This document shows positions 12,001-18,834 of a DNA stretch of 64,000 nucleotides, piece after piece (the first letter of the stretch is position 1; every line of letters begins with the position of its first letter). Under the pieces are notes generated by a model. That model saw nothing but the letters and a program-made list of their open reading frames with translations, ran no database searches and was not told the DNA's origin. Made by a program: the position numbers and the translations under genes. The DNA lies in IMG/VR virus record IMGVR_UViG_3300033149_003588, positions 62,001-126,000 of that record; one strand, given 5' to 3'. Origin of the DNA: a virus.

Positions 12001-14666
12001 TCCACAATGTCGTCAACCTCAGTAGTCTTACTTAATAAATATCGTAGCGAATACTTCTCTTCTGGAATCGCTTCAATTATTCTCTTAAGGTGAACCTTAA
12101 ATTCCTGGATATCATAACCTGTATAAAATGCCTTCCCATCCCTAAAATCTGGCGAAACTTTATAATAATACATCAAATCACGTGCTAAATCAGCTCTAGC
12201 ATTAGCACTCAATAAATCCCATGCCCTACGCTGGTGCTTCCTACCAGACGGACCCTTAATAATGTTGGATGCATGAATAAGTCCCCAATCACTTTTTACC
12301 CCCCTTAATGCTACCCTATTTACAGAACCATCAGTGCCCACTTCGTAGGCAGTTTTGATACCCCTATCTAAATGTACAGTCACACCATGCTTTAGTAATA
12401 TTCTTTCGTACTCGGGATCTAGTGGAGCACCCCCATACACCCATTCTATCCTACAATTATCACCATATTTACTCTTTAATTTGTCTATAGTTTCAAGAGC
12501 CTGTAAAAAACTAGGATGATTAATCGCATTGCCATAAAATTGTCCACTGCCACCAGTTATATATATAACAAGTTTACCACCTTTGGCCACGGTATCAAAA
12601 TACTTATCTACCTGTCTAACAAATTCAGGACCATAAAATGTATCAGTAGGAGCAAAAATCGCGGCATGTTTTTCACCCACTCCACCACCCAATACGGGTA
12701 TTATACCACCGGGAGTATTATGTGTCGCAGGTAATGCCATAATAGGTATATCAATGTCATCAATTGTAACATGAAAAACATCGCCACTATCTATAAATTC
12801 GATATTATCCTTAAAATCCTTTATATTAACTACTTCTTTATTATTAAACATAGCAGATTTTTTACCATCAAGTAGTCCTTCTAACATACGGTATTCAACT
12901 TCGGTAACATAAATCTTTAAATCAGGGTTTATCTTTAACATATCAGATAAACCTAAAATATGATCTGGATGTGTATGCGTCAACACTATACCACTTATTT
13001 TCTTACTATTATCTATTTCGCGAGGATCGAGTGTAATACCAAGAGCTTCAAGATTTTTGTTAAAAAAAGAATATGGGGCCATATCTGGTCTGGCAATGTC
13101 CTCAGCAATGCCAGTGTCTATTAAAAGGTTGCCAACTATATGATCAATATTGCCCTTGGTCTTTATTACTTGAACTATGGATATATTCCCAGCTGTATTT
13201 GTTGCCGTATGATATGAAAATGGTATGACACGTATTTTATCATAATTAGTAGCACTATGTAATCCAGCAACCCAGTTATGATATTTCGTCGTATCAATAC
13301 GGTGCTCTATAGCAGCATGCACCATATCGGTAGTCATATGCTCTATCGCCATTGAAGCCCTTTTGGTAACCAAATCTGGCCTCCAGGCTTCATCAGAGAA
13401 TAATATGGGTTTAATAGAACCAAATTTTCTAGCAGCATTAATAATATTAGTGTCAGACGTTAGTATAATGCCAGGGCCCCATTCAAAAACACGATGATAG
13501 GCATCCTGCTTGTCAACACCCCTGATTGCCGCTGTAATACCAACCGGTGCATTAAGATTTTTTACGCTTTCCCATATTAGCTTTTCATCTTTACCAGAAC
13601 TAGATGTGTAAATCACAATGGCATTGTCAACACGATCATATAGTCTATTTAAATTATCAACAGCGCTGGGAATAACCGTACCATCTGAAGCATATATATA
13701 TTTATCTATATCAACATATATAGCAATCCTACCAGCACTAGTTAAATGCTCTTTAGAAAGCCTGCTCACCTTGGCCCCATGATAACTAACTAACTGTGAT
13801 GATAATTCATCAGAAATCGATGGACCAATAATATTGCTAGCAATATGATCACCATATAAATATATATTAGGGAGCTCTCTATTAGTTGGTTTCCTATTAG
13901 TTATCTCAAATACTCTAGACTGCTTACTCCTTAAATAATCTAAGAACTTTGTTTTCTGTAATACATCTTTCTCCTTATGTGCCCCAAATGACATCTTAAC
14001 TAACTTACCATGAGGATCGTGAATCCCATCCAAATCATTAGAGTGCTCTGCTAATATGCCAATCTTGCTCTTCGTCCTAGTAGCATGTGTCACCCTGAAT
14101 TTCACCCTACACCTTGTAGGAATATGACCATTAGATACAGCATCTAACATCTCCACTAACTCATCATTAGATAATTTATCCGACAAATAAACATCACTAA
14201 TAACATGATGCCCAGAAATAACTGCTATTATATCATCAACCCCCATAGTACTCGACCCATCAAAATCAATGGCCAATGAGATGCTCTTATCAACTGACGA
14301 AAACCTATTAATCACTGCAGATATCTCATCAATGTCAGATAATAATTCATCGTGAGCAGCAAACGTAATACTGTCGAATCCCCTATCAATTAATGCACTC
14401 TGAAGTGCATCAACATGTATTTTGGGGCCAACACTATCATAAATCACATGCCCTATGTTTTTATATCGAGATATCCTGTTCTTCAAGGTATTTCTAAGTG
14501 TAGCCTCGTCGACTTTATGAATTACAATACTCTTTATAACATCATTAATATCAGATGATAATTCTGGGACATAAATATTATTACGCCCCATAATAATAAG
14601 CATGTCTGCTATTAAGTCGGAGGAATCAACAATAATTGGAATAGTAATGTGTCTATATTGAGACAT
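1..14666 (-). CDS. Giant multidomain MuF-containing virion protein (C-terminus beyond window)
   Basis: One uninterrupted frame runs from ATG at 14666 to the window edge, at least 4,888 codons. I read most of it codon by codon and met no in-frame stop. Residues ~310-420 resemble a HAD fold (VDIDKYIY, then YTSSSG, then LTSDTNII). Residues ~490-780 form a metallo-beta-lactamase domain: NLLIDTG, HTHPDH (H564, H566, D568, H569), H649 and D675. Residues ~900-4,300 look mostly helical with charged, coiled-coil-like stretches and no domain I recognise. At ~4,395-4,440 is a MuF/SPP1-gp7-type zinc motif: MTCPVC, GKIYP, PRHRRCRC. At least 450 residues follow it. MuF minor head proteins normally sit right after the portal, as here, but have a few hundred residues. 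By family analogy it may be packaged and injected (polyvalent-protein type); that is inference. An in-frame TAA lies upstream and no Shine-Dalgarno precedes the ATG. Confidence 0.85.
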   Translation of the reverse strand, partial: MSQYRHITIPIIVDSSDLIADMLIIMGRNNIYVPELSSDINDVIKSIVIHKVDEATLRNTLKNRISRYKNIGHVIYDSVGPKIHVDALQSALIDRGFDSITFAAHDELLSDIDEISAVINRFSSVDKSISLAIDFDGSSTMGVDDIIAVISGHHVISDVYLSDKLSNDELVEMLDAVSNGHIPTRCRVKFRVTHATRTKSKIGILAEHSNDLDGIHDPHGKLVKMSFGAHKEKDVLQKTKFLDYLRSKQSRVFEITNRKPTNRELPNIYLYGDHIASNIIGPSISDELSSQLVSYHGAKVSRLSKEHLTSAGRIAIYVDIDKYIYASDGTVIPSAVDNLNRLYDRVDNAIVIYTSSSGKDEKLIWESVKNLNAPVGITAAIRGVDKQDAYHRVFEWGPGIILTSDTNIINAARKFGSIKPILFSDEAWRPDLVTKRASMAIEHMTTDMVHAAIEHRIDTTKYHNWVAGLHSATNYDKIRVIPFSYHTATNTAGNISIVQVIKTKGNIDHIVGNLLIDTGIAEDIARPDMAPYSFFNKNLEALGITLDPREIDNSKKISGIVLTHTHPDHILGLSDMLKINPDLKIYVTEVEYRMLEGLLDGKKSAMFNNKEVVNIKDFKDNIEFIDSGDVFHVTIDDIDIPIMALPATHNTPGGIIPVLGGGVGEKHAAIFAPTDTFYGPEFVRQVDKYFDTVAKGGKLVIYITGGSGQFYGNAINHPSFLQALETIDKLKSKYGDNCRIEWVYGGAPLDPEYERILLKHGVTVHLDRGIKTAYEVGTDGSVNRVALRGVKSDWGLIHASNIIKGPSGRKHQRRAWDLLSANARADLARDLMYYYKVSPDFRDGKAFYTGYDIQEFKVHLKRIIEAIPEEKYSLRYLLSKTTEVDDIVDDMVNILSSMGRVAKNASSDNMLDDLISRLLDTNKVMGFSDAQIENIRANYRAIIADRTIGVIKAPATLRDHNGVLRKDAWKKIYNRVLKLTTALRATDSIIEYDIGITDYVDAINSARQALADIATIPKDKRGVIKRVEETAAMAKRIRDQYTDVYMQDRLRQLIYHRTKFDDAYLHLRQNVEILKNMIDVSDLGPVQRKRVDRLLKRAMSTLAAIDLRFTAHATESSARITEFVLSAPRVAAIASKLVDDPALSKRLMNKALNYYNTLGFPGMVLDPYIEREVEIYKRKSIYNAIDDDKKLLVATPGLTTDKRLLIENRIKANNAKAIESEAMVEFWTHVINDSTDRRVDIFDDARKLKIEIASLEKQLDGMPDLLPGIEDEDLIEDGMHVFSLERQNLEDELKRKRDELEDILSKTKTMREPTILPDTYIQWRDKETLMHLRDTIDESMRELHDSRKKLKKLAYDRGRRVEVDSMTIWHETYNNVARVFDDLGKHISVDDPVVGHTIVHWRSAFDSLSEPGIASEKQLLDFIDSLDRQLSVIREGYDNLEKFLSMSAGVIRTTELDLPVESSAFKNIGNKIFIYNPGTRDMAYVDIPSNWVDAGAPTGGNIALRTMKGHGNLGDIEGVGTTVVGPIKRSAWAPKDVILPIAGDVDPVDIVIMPSANFLDMDSKSIDTAINKIVTDIKRDLDMRVKNPNKKKREFLEAMEGILRRLPHVKSAQLRSKLLRDINGAMKRYGSIYGVSVDVIGDTQASINNALANVVRWRSSMPSSAMVAEDSLGTSVLVYSLFPEGKVPAGWHELAEFDRSIWVGDKQVSVRSSKGSFRPDLVAAWKIVGAEDVPSDTVKLYARDIDTQKRMLEIYLGGYNLAQGRDDILAELAYRDKQLLISEYTSSMVVDKLVVEGAQYVPPADVVIRSVGPGVAYSGQPVQIVLHADGAISVRDLGGKFGHMAHSSTAEVIGKYNIPLGLPDDGIANFILYRDPKTSQYYLKLNTVLTEDKVITASISKLQINRLKSHLSGIDRAINGLRHDVDRWNHEFDRLFKYLKQHPEFWDRVNKHLAAIGIPRAELVEDVLSEIIRTTSINIWLDDTKVASMVGRLRGIGDPVILNAEIVSMTNQRNIKEKELKSLLSYMGAKHSIEVPKFDPLGQRKGIMDIVAVAQELAGSVGADSFRLELGDANNIRRPWRTKFSGYSKNDLLEIARYIADKLPPDKTPSDVILKKMSRARLLTWIMKSEGSMGDQIMFVLAGRYRLNEFFAKYNVDDSTRRAINTVLNNEFLPFVPKSKATIIADIIERADDMNMAGHQRRIFMMLEAGKKLPAAARIEFYQIVAELDNISFSLVDKGSGRIFIRARPTDIVKIVSRQPTSQAITNMFKPKVIRHVTQRHISNTLDAWRTYIGRISDIAGSIRSGDAQEIMLSLSGMNKEISLCIKKYIESQARDDIYRMTYWADQALAIVMGHSDNMFNKLIVPSMGAKSNILDSINNDLAVLYNVSRIQTSKIKTHLAVGEYDQAISTLKILMDQIISRPGEPIVTVYDKHVHLFNRLMRNISNVATVDTYTAEFNRATREIGKAFSLRLKELTDGGIKLAKSRKKAQRLIKQIGLDNTIVNYMDSIRLRVLNMLSITKLSPADKAITSIIVDMRDLPWTTNAAVGKTLDSILVRLRNAARFGTKTTPQDIAILDNAFNNISAGYSTAMTVVDDLVKLSNKNAVYFGDDLKRLLDDIGNLRYELIPDNIKDMAERLARFVYDDRMHKDVNVLYSILGDNVQHIIRTISEAPTVTTGIDTAAKFIAQDILMAKEMGILRDEYLSVATSWAKRHIDSQILDRAEFLRQLDLPHLDKLPLEVANSITDFAYSFYIKNAKQVVQALDDNMVDNFVAVKEYGIISSQLKRALKLETNILEHYIASKNIAIADIYKLGVRKINIVLFDTLYEHNALLLRLYSQNDIINILKETNTIASITTRDLKKIGVDIKIDRLFAELADRTYDEVIDIGAKLFAMHTIRDLSSKGIPLARQLDYKRQLLISLRGQVDAGTMKYLQYKLSLLKSGIPVAIPSLEYSSVSLAQLIPVLRKVPPDDGINSIIDIFMTSNRAHLNTSMRLYRRLNMLRRILGLGGIGDSDDTRLLSHFLQGLGATPEDSAHLVDLLEHILIPFGITPRKDRWLNVVTNKRATQSVVRSILVGMGVSEAKISSTAINRMLNMITSPVTKQYIIKAMRMAHLDPYSIAKQLLRGRVRIPIGFTTYQGRAVFKEIEIIPAYVRSDGKIRTLYRLQLSFKRGGKEWIVPNLIGNYTISFGEEISSHMAHGIYYDILDKTPVRVEAGGRNIRGFTEYRISKYIDDIIKRLFAGYNLGDAPLSLFFPEPDVMGAVNYYRLLSVDPALRAMIANVLAGNITKVDKDIARIAEAIKHSMNISSVPDFSADEAYAILMNRLFRVTVKEDPEAVMRVHRRLEEILMHIGRPDYLRDRLGEIISSNKYVVRPQFRQIHAQIDELFERVLPSDMTPTQYVKLYTKIMLAKMGEDSEEALARARGEPAKVIARMRKAFDKDWGPQELLLKKAKAFLMNNNTGLTFTEKQLDELINAYIGGWVAYRSLDELTGVSGGIKPNNVLYYSKLIDMLDGGDTGSGGIIGRMTEFLRYKYNISSWEEFTTISIDSAILTIEDRLKYLDKHTDEYKVLASRLDELLHIKHAGVKPGDVIFLEMFDKLELARAHRAAVFTYVDNNATLKQIISTPDGRAALADILGVEAPYKNGMFAGEEQLARDMIAQIDALVGYALPRQKYDMYRLDMYEAIDNRDYNGAWSIFRSIIEDIEVKERITKKKIKMVSPRQVIDRIQDVQKDIGIIKYNLRSTLDKMYDIFGGIDNVQRILDNIVDNINILDKSVIKAKLRSNDLDQVLYALKRIENTLLHTSGSRNIINTQYGYLANEIFKYIDDSVKKDIWAKLSSYFGVEYSANVIYDDPGMAVEVLFGNLAKYEGALGSASEKLDHLRPLYERARNTTAYTEVLSFEFPTKKIPSAKREIMLPIHNEPWSAIQKRIDKLMATKAKYARYQSILSEATSFVDRPSYININARDAVRDIIDTMRDLYKADCNRYARRVLDIANNAGVKGLDKRTIIGWIDEAMYRKVSVVDHIIGRLNDFAPKLDLESAFQMLRTNPDMGRSDVLSYARFIVYAWPAQIRAATGISPDDIVSGYIGQLDRFGLDNIEARRMSFLTKMAYIEEYRLLIEEVKRRAATTGARPIPGMVTKIMNDGTNLYYKMMLLFRGIMGMKAQQVISILGDFAKEYGGLFIELRATKRAISRLFSDVKSIMAGRVPRRKGLIYKPIKKLLGRIGHDWGLEVIDSIVGNSILSSEIDKSIHDTIVSNSALVNTMYSDIGVTVDNRKTMATMRRIYSKIGFKDNKLTLSHYDRRLLLDMYKDLDDLEMRVKNNPEAYLGTNFNRLEDNIYGILRGQYSGKDKMVGRYAVYQDFARVYVNTAVKQLMNDNADLLQGIMITVVMDNMTCPVCLADAGKIYPQEKWHIMPVLPRHRRCRCTYTPIFLPTAVMANRSTVEIDRKRLSRIRDKIGSAGEVEYQQSLFELAVTSPDDLGGRFNVNSNYGVLYMEGVFTNGLSPRVVHDKIYEWKEAMPVKRGDELWSEFKDKYNRSLISRIVYGPDSIDAAINFSKGNTDIVRTIQKIAVDNTVSLVDGGVTSDIRVLLGSISHDHIYDRLFTLFKEHRDEGLSAEELAERHKELTLREIEDALKMFYESGDISMAIDLMARNIVNGRIIAADSVITELVDSLGLDIKSVLNAEQDKICEAFNIALFDKYLYTDPSGVEFYGVEAVGKVVQELKDTGLYTNKEIYDMIYGGFNPSGVPLKGAVDKWPSFSELGGKELSYLRWKITSTMSAHIADRVSNNIEKISAAIAKLIEKIGHISVSDHNLEFWNMSLVDILKNTGSPGVLEFLRQWRKLDTVRQDFIKSKLTPRAREVIGRLTMTAWRGPYTSVI

Positions 14667-14676
14667 AATATATTTA

Positions 14677-14700
14677 GGACGGGCAATACATCGCCCGTCC
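14677..14700 (-). promoter_or_regulatory. GC-rich stem-loop just upstream of the giant gene
   Basis: A perfect 8-bp inverted repeat (GGACGGGC / GCCCGTCC, 8-nt loop) lies in the short gap between the portal stop and the ATG of the giant gene. It ends 10 nt before that ATG, where a ribosome binding site would normally be. It stands out as GC-rich in AT-rich surroundings. On the minus-strand transcript it is followed by AU-rich sequence but no real U-run, so it is a weak terminator candidate. It could instead control translation, processing or stability of the giant mRNA. Confidence 0.55.
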
Positions 14701-14729
14701 CATTAGTCTAATGCATGATTATTACATTA

Positions 14730-16481
14730 TTAAAGCATCGGAATTCCACCACCCTTGCCACCCCCCTCACCTTTGTCCTCCAGTTGTGCTGGTAGTGTAC
14801 CCAATTCATTTTGCCTCTCCAATAGTTTGGCTTCGTGGCGAGTGGCAGCAAGTCTCTCTAATTGTATCAATGCCATTTCATCCTTGAAATTTAGATTCAA
14901 TTTACTTGCGGCAGTATGCTTAGACATAATACCAGCCATGAGAGCACCAGATAGTGCATTAATGGTACCAGGAAGGTCTTCAGTATCTAATGCAGGGAAG
15001 TTTATAGATATTACATCAATAATCGGCTTATCAACTTTCTTTACTTCACCCTTATCATCGATCTCTTCTGTTTCTACAGTATAGGTGGGTTGTAATTCTT
15101 TCCGCAATTTTACGCCAACATATAATATAAAGAATATTATTCCATACCTATAAGCATACTCCCATGTAGCCTGCATGGCTTCCATTATTCTAACAAATGT
15201 AAATTTGGTTTCGTTAGATGGTGCCTGACCAGCATATTCAACATTACCAGTGGCAATCGGCTCGGGTAATAACGACCCATGCACAGCCATTAATTGAATA
15301 AATCTAAGATCGCCAGCCGCTTCTCCAGCACCCAAATTGGGTGCCTTATAATCATATTTAAAACGATTAGAGTGAATATTTATCTGCCCGGGCCTCGGAG
15401 GGTACCTGCGTAATTGCTTTCTTATTTTTTCTACATCTTCCCTACCACCCTGTACTTCAATATCTAGTACATTGGCACTGCGATACTTATTAACAATAAT
15501 ACGATATGTTTTTAGTATCTCGTCCTCCTTCAACCACCTCAATATAGATGATAAAAATGGCAGCCCTCTCGATCTAGTACTTATAAGTGGATTTTTAATA
15601 TGAAACACAAATCTGCGCCATTTAGCATTGCGAATAAGTGCCTTGATATCCTGTTGACCCCTAGTTAACGAAGTAATTCTTTGGTGACTACTGGTAGACC
15701 CATCGGTTTTATCAGATGGGGCAATAAATCTACTGGGAGCTGTAGCTTCCCATGGAACATCTGCCCTACACAATAAATGAGTTCTAACATTCCAATTATC
15801 ATCTATAATATCTAGACTAGGTATAACTTCAACTACACTATTCGTAACCTTGGTAGCAACTGACTGCCCCTTACTAAGGGTAGCCTTTTGAATCCGCCTT
15901 TTACGCACAAACCATAACGGCGTATTGTAATCATCATACGGATCATATAGTATATCTGTTATTTCTTTACTCTCAATATCTCTTATAGTAATATTATTCG
16001 CGGCATCCACTTCAAACAGCAAAAAACACTCTCCATCGAGCAATAGCCTATTCATAAACATTCTTTGATTGAACTTGAGTCTATTCTTTCTAGAATTAAT
16101 CACCCTATCTATATGAAGCTTAACATCGGGCTCCTCGCTATCAACAACCATATCACGCCCAACAACCATATTGGCAATAACATGGATTATCCTCCATGCT
16201 AGTGGATTATGTAAAAATGCATCCCAAGAACTTTCGACTTGCTTCTGGTGCTTGGTGAGCGGCAAATCTCGTTTATATAAACCAGCATTATCCCCCAAAT
16301 TGGTCCACCCACGATCCGACTCAGAAGATTGTGCAGTTACAACGACAGCTTCTTGAATTTGTTCAGCGAGTTCTTCATTAATATAATCAGATATTTCATC
16401 ATTAGAATGCTTCAATTCATCTATTTGTTTTTCAAGCCTATCCACGCCAGTCCACTTATCAATTATATCTTTAATAAACAT
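14730..16481 (-). CDS. Phage portal protein
   Basis: A 583-residue protein, normal size for a portal. The portal forms the dodecameric vertex ring through which DNA enters and leaves the capsid. Support: it lies directly downstream of the large terminase, has a central domain with portal-like segments (residues ~290-420: STRSRGLPFLSS, LKTYRIIVNKYRSANVL, then a GGREDVEKIRKQL helix) and a later SNETKFTFVRIMEAMQ helix. The N-terminus is acidic and coiled-coil-like; the tail is Gly-rich (GEGGGKGGG). The ATG is preceded by AAGGAG at 6-nt spacing. It is 11 nt from the terminase stop and followed by the MuF-containing giant gene, the usual order terminase, portal, minor head. Which portal family it belongs to is not clear by eye. 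Confidence 0.85.
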   Translation of the reverse strand: MFIKDIIDKWTGVDRLEKQIDELKHSNDEISDYINEELAEQIQEAVVVTAQSSESDRGWTNLGDNAGLYKRDLPLTKHQKQVESSWDAFLHNPLAWRIIHVIANMVVGRDMVVDSEEPDVKLHIDRVINSRKNRLKFNQRMFMNRLLLDGECFLLFEVDAANNITIRDIESKEITDILYDPYDDYNTPLWFVRKRRIQKATLSKGQSVATKVTNSVVEVIPSLDIIDDNWNVRTHLLCRADVPWEATAPSRFIAPSDKTDGSTSSHQRITSLTRGQQDIKALIRNAKWRRFVFHIKNPLISTRSRGLPFLSSILRWLKEDEILKTYRIIVNKYRSANVLDIEVQGGREDVEKIRKQLRRYPPRPGQINIHSNRFKYDYKAPNLGAGEAAGDLRFIQLMAVHGSLLPEPIATGNVEYAGQAPSNETKFTFVRIMEAMQATWEYAYRYGIIFFILYVGVKLRKELQPTYTVETEEIDDKGEVKKVDKPIIDVISINFPALDTEDLPGTINALSGALMAGIMSKHTAASKLNLNFKDEMALIQLERLAATRHEAKLLERQNELGTLPAQLEDKGEGGGKGGGIPML

Positions 16482-16492
16482 AATGCTCCTTA

Positions 16493-18208
16493 TTACTTTT
16501 TATCAGAGAAATCATATTGTGAATCCTTGAAATATGAATCATATGTATCATCACCTACCTCGATACGACCAACAACATCCTGATATCTAGTTAAACTAGC
16601 ATCATCCATAATAGTAATATCATCAGTAGATCCACCGTATCCGGCATAATCAAATTCTTCCAACATAAGACAAATTAACGCATCACAAAAATGATCATTG
16701 CGTTTAACAATTCTACCCATCTTATTTCTACGCCATCCCTTAAGTTGTTTTGTAAAAACCACGGTATCGTGCCCACAATCCATAATAAATAGTTTATTGG
16801 CCTCAAAATAATATTTAATAACTCCCACTGCATCTTCTTTAAATTTATGAAAATTAACAGGATGAACACTAAACCCTATTCTAGCCAAATAATCATTCTG
16901 AAATGGGTGACTCTGATCAGCCCACACCTCGGTAATGCCTGTTTCAACTCTGAGCGCATCTAACCATTCCCTTATTTGAGTGTCAGTTGTGTTATTAAAA
17001 GCTTTCTGTTTAAACAAAATATAGTCCCTGTTATGATCTATCTGCGCCACCAATATAGCAGTCTGTCCTCTGGCACCCCAATCGATACCTATCTTGTAGC
17101 TATACTTAGAAAAATCTATACGATCCACACTCTTGGGGGCGCGAGCTATAGCACTATCTACACTATGTGAATCCAAGACCCCCCCCACTATACTGGGACG
17201 TAACCCCATATAATCGGTCTCAAAAGTATTTGTATCTATCTTATCGACATAAAAAAACATATCAGCCAGATCGAGCCACCCACCACCCAATCTGGCCTTA
17301 CGTACATACTTAGCGCCACATATTGGGCATCTTTCAGTTGTAATGTGTGCTGGATGATGTTCTTTCCTAGTGCCATTCGGCATAATACAATCGCACACAT
17401 ATTTACAATATTGATTACGAATTCTTTCATGACACAAATTGCAGTCTCTATTGCATGGCTTAGATATATCAAATGCATCCCAACTATATCTAATGAATGG
17501 CTCTGAAAATCCTTCAATCTCAATATCATTTGCATCCCAAAATTCTTGAAATATACCAGTAGGCTTGTGGAAAGTGGTTAGCATTATTAGAACCTTAGGA
17601 TCTGCAGTATTTATCATCGGCAATGCCGATCTTACTATATCATCTTCGGCCTCAAATACCTCATCTATTACTAAAACACCAGGAACACCACTCCTACCAG
17701 GATGGGGACCACGAACAGACTTCTCTGATGCAGTCCTACAATTTACATATGGTATGGGAAATATGCCACCCTTAGTAATGCGTTCCCTTAGTAAATCACC
17801 GTCACCCATACTATCACGGGCTTCACTATCACTATATAAAAAACCAGATATATGATCATAAACAGCCCTAGCTTGCTCTTCACTACCACCCAGATTGACA
17901 CACTGAGCATTTAAAAACATCCATGCTGCATATTCTATCATCGCAACTAAATAACTCTTACCAGAACCTCTAGGCCCAACCATTAATACCCTAGTGTCCT
18001 TGCCAGCACGTATTCTATTATAAATAGTATTAAACATAATGCGAATTTTGGGTGGGAACAAAGCATTATGTCTAGTTTCAAAATATTTTATTGGATCATC
18101 TCGATATTTCTCTATAAATGTCGGCTCTATATTGATCCCATTAATAAGATCTTCAATAGAAGTGTTAAGTTCTATTAATTTGCTACCTATGCCTTTATAC
18201 TCACTCAT
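16493..18208 (-). CDS. terL: Terminase large subunit (ATPase-nuclease)
   Basis: DNA-packaging motor, 571 residues. Walker A is GPRGSGKS (78-85) and Walker B VLVIDE (178-183) with a following acidic run. The C-terminal RNase H-like nuclease starts at GIDWGARG (~374) and has a later acidic site DHFCDALICLML (~520). Between the domains is a Cys-rich insertion (~255-300): CNRDC, NLCHER, CKYVCDC, then a CPICGAKY knuckle, so one or two zinc sites. That is more cysteine than most large terminases carry and may be a clade marker. The gene is followed after 11 nt by the portal and preceded by the candidate small subunit, as in a head-packaging operon. Confidence 0.95.
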   Translation of the reverse strand: MSEYKGIGSKLIELNTSIEDLINGINIEPTFIEKYRDDPIKYFETRHNALFPPKIRIMFNTIYNRIRAGKDTRVLMVGPRGSGKSYLVAMIEYAAWMFLNAQCVNLGGSEEQARAVYDHISGFLYSDSEARDSMGDGDLLRERITKGGIFPIPYVNCRTASEKSVRGPHPGRSGVPGVLVIDEVFEAEDDIVRSALPMINTADPKVLIMLTTFHKPTGIFQEFWDANDIEIEGFSEPFIRYSWDAFDISKPCNRDCNLCHERIRNQYCKYVCDCIMPNGTRKEHHPAHITTERCPICGAKYVRKARLGGGWLDLADMFFYVDKIDTNTFETDYMGLRPSIVGGVLDSHSVDSAIARAPKSVDRIDFSKYSYKIGIDWGARGQTAILVAQIDHNRDYILFKQKAFNNTTDTQIREWLDALRVETGITEVWADQSHPFQNDYLARIGFSVHPVNFHKFKEDAVGVIKYYFEANKLFIMDCGHDTVVFTKQLKGWRRNKMGRIVKRNDHFCDALICLMLEEFDYAGYGGSTDDITIMDDASLTRYQDVVGRIEVGDDTYDSYFKDSQYDFSDKK

Positions 18209-18234
18209 AGTTTATTAGTACAATATATCCATTA

Positions 18235-18813
18235 TTAGTCAACTACTTCATATTGTGCATCTTGAACTTCTGTAACAGCAGGTATTGATTTAAGATTAAT
18301 ATTAATTTTTTTTAATTGCCGATTAAGCTGGGCGGTAAATTCTTTCTTTATTTCAGGATATGATTCTAATATATTATTAATAATCGATAATAATGCCTGC
18401 TGTGCAGCATATGCCTTATCTACAGTGTGGGTGACCTCTATTTTATTAGTAAGTAATTGTAAAACCTTCGCCTTCGCAAGGGACGCATCCATAATTTTAC
18501 CAAATAGAGCAATTTTGTTTTTAACGCTTATTTCTTCATCTCCCTCTAACAATGTCCAACAATGTCGATTAACAAGCTCCAATTCTTTAAGACGATCATA
18601 TATGTGCCTAGATTTGTCATCAAGAATATTATTTTTCTCTAGTTTATCCCTAATAGCATCAGTACGGGTGGCTATGGCATCAATAATATCTCCATCCGAG
18701 GCATTAATACCAACCTCCTGCAATAATTTACGTATATCTGGTATGGTAAGATCTTTAGATACTGCCTCGGAAATTATACGAGTCATGTCCTCTTTATCAT
18801 AATCTACTGCCAA
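18235..18813 (-). CDS. Putative terminase small subunit
   Basis: A 192-residue acidic, helical protein directly upstream of the large terminase, where the DNA-recognition subunit usually lies. The N-terminal part (~20-60: LTIPDIRKLLQEVG, then DGDIIDAIATR) could form a helix-turn-helix. The remainder is predicted helix with a basic C-terminal stretch (RQLKKININLK), compatible with an oligomerising small terminase. The start is TTG at 18813, chosen because a perfect AGGAGG sits 5-6 nt upstream. Small terminases are poorly conserved, so the call rests on position, size and helix content. Confidence 0.55.
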   Translation of the reverse strand: MAVDYDKEDMTRIISEAVSKDLTIPDIRKLLQEVGINASDGDIIDAIATRTDAIRDKLEKNNILDDKSRHIYDRLKELELVNRHCWTLLEGDEEISVKNKIALFGKIMDASLAKAKVLQLLTNKIEVTHTVDKAYAAQQALLSIINNILESYPEIKKEFTAQLNRQLKKININLKSIPAVTEVQDAQYEVVD

Positions 18814-18834
18814 TATATCCTCCTATAATGTCCA

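Noticed and set aside
544-14000. Many plus-strand frames of 60-200 codons opposite the giant gene
   Set aside because: They are shadows: low-complexity, Ser/Leu/Ile-rich, without Shine-Dalgarno, and opposite a coding strand with clear protein motifs.
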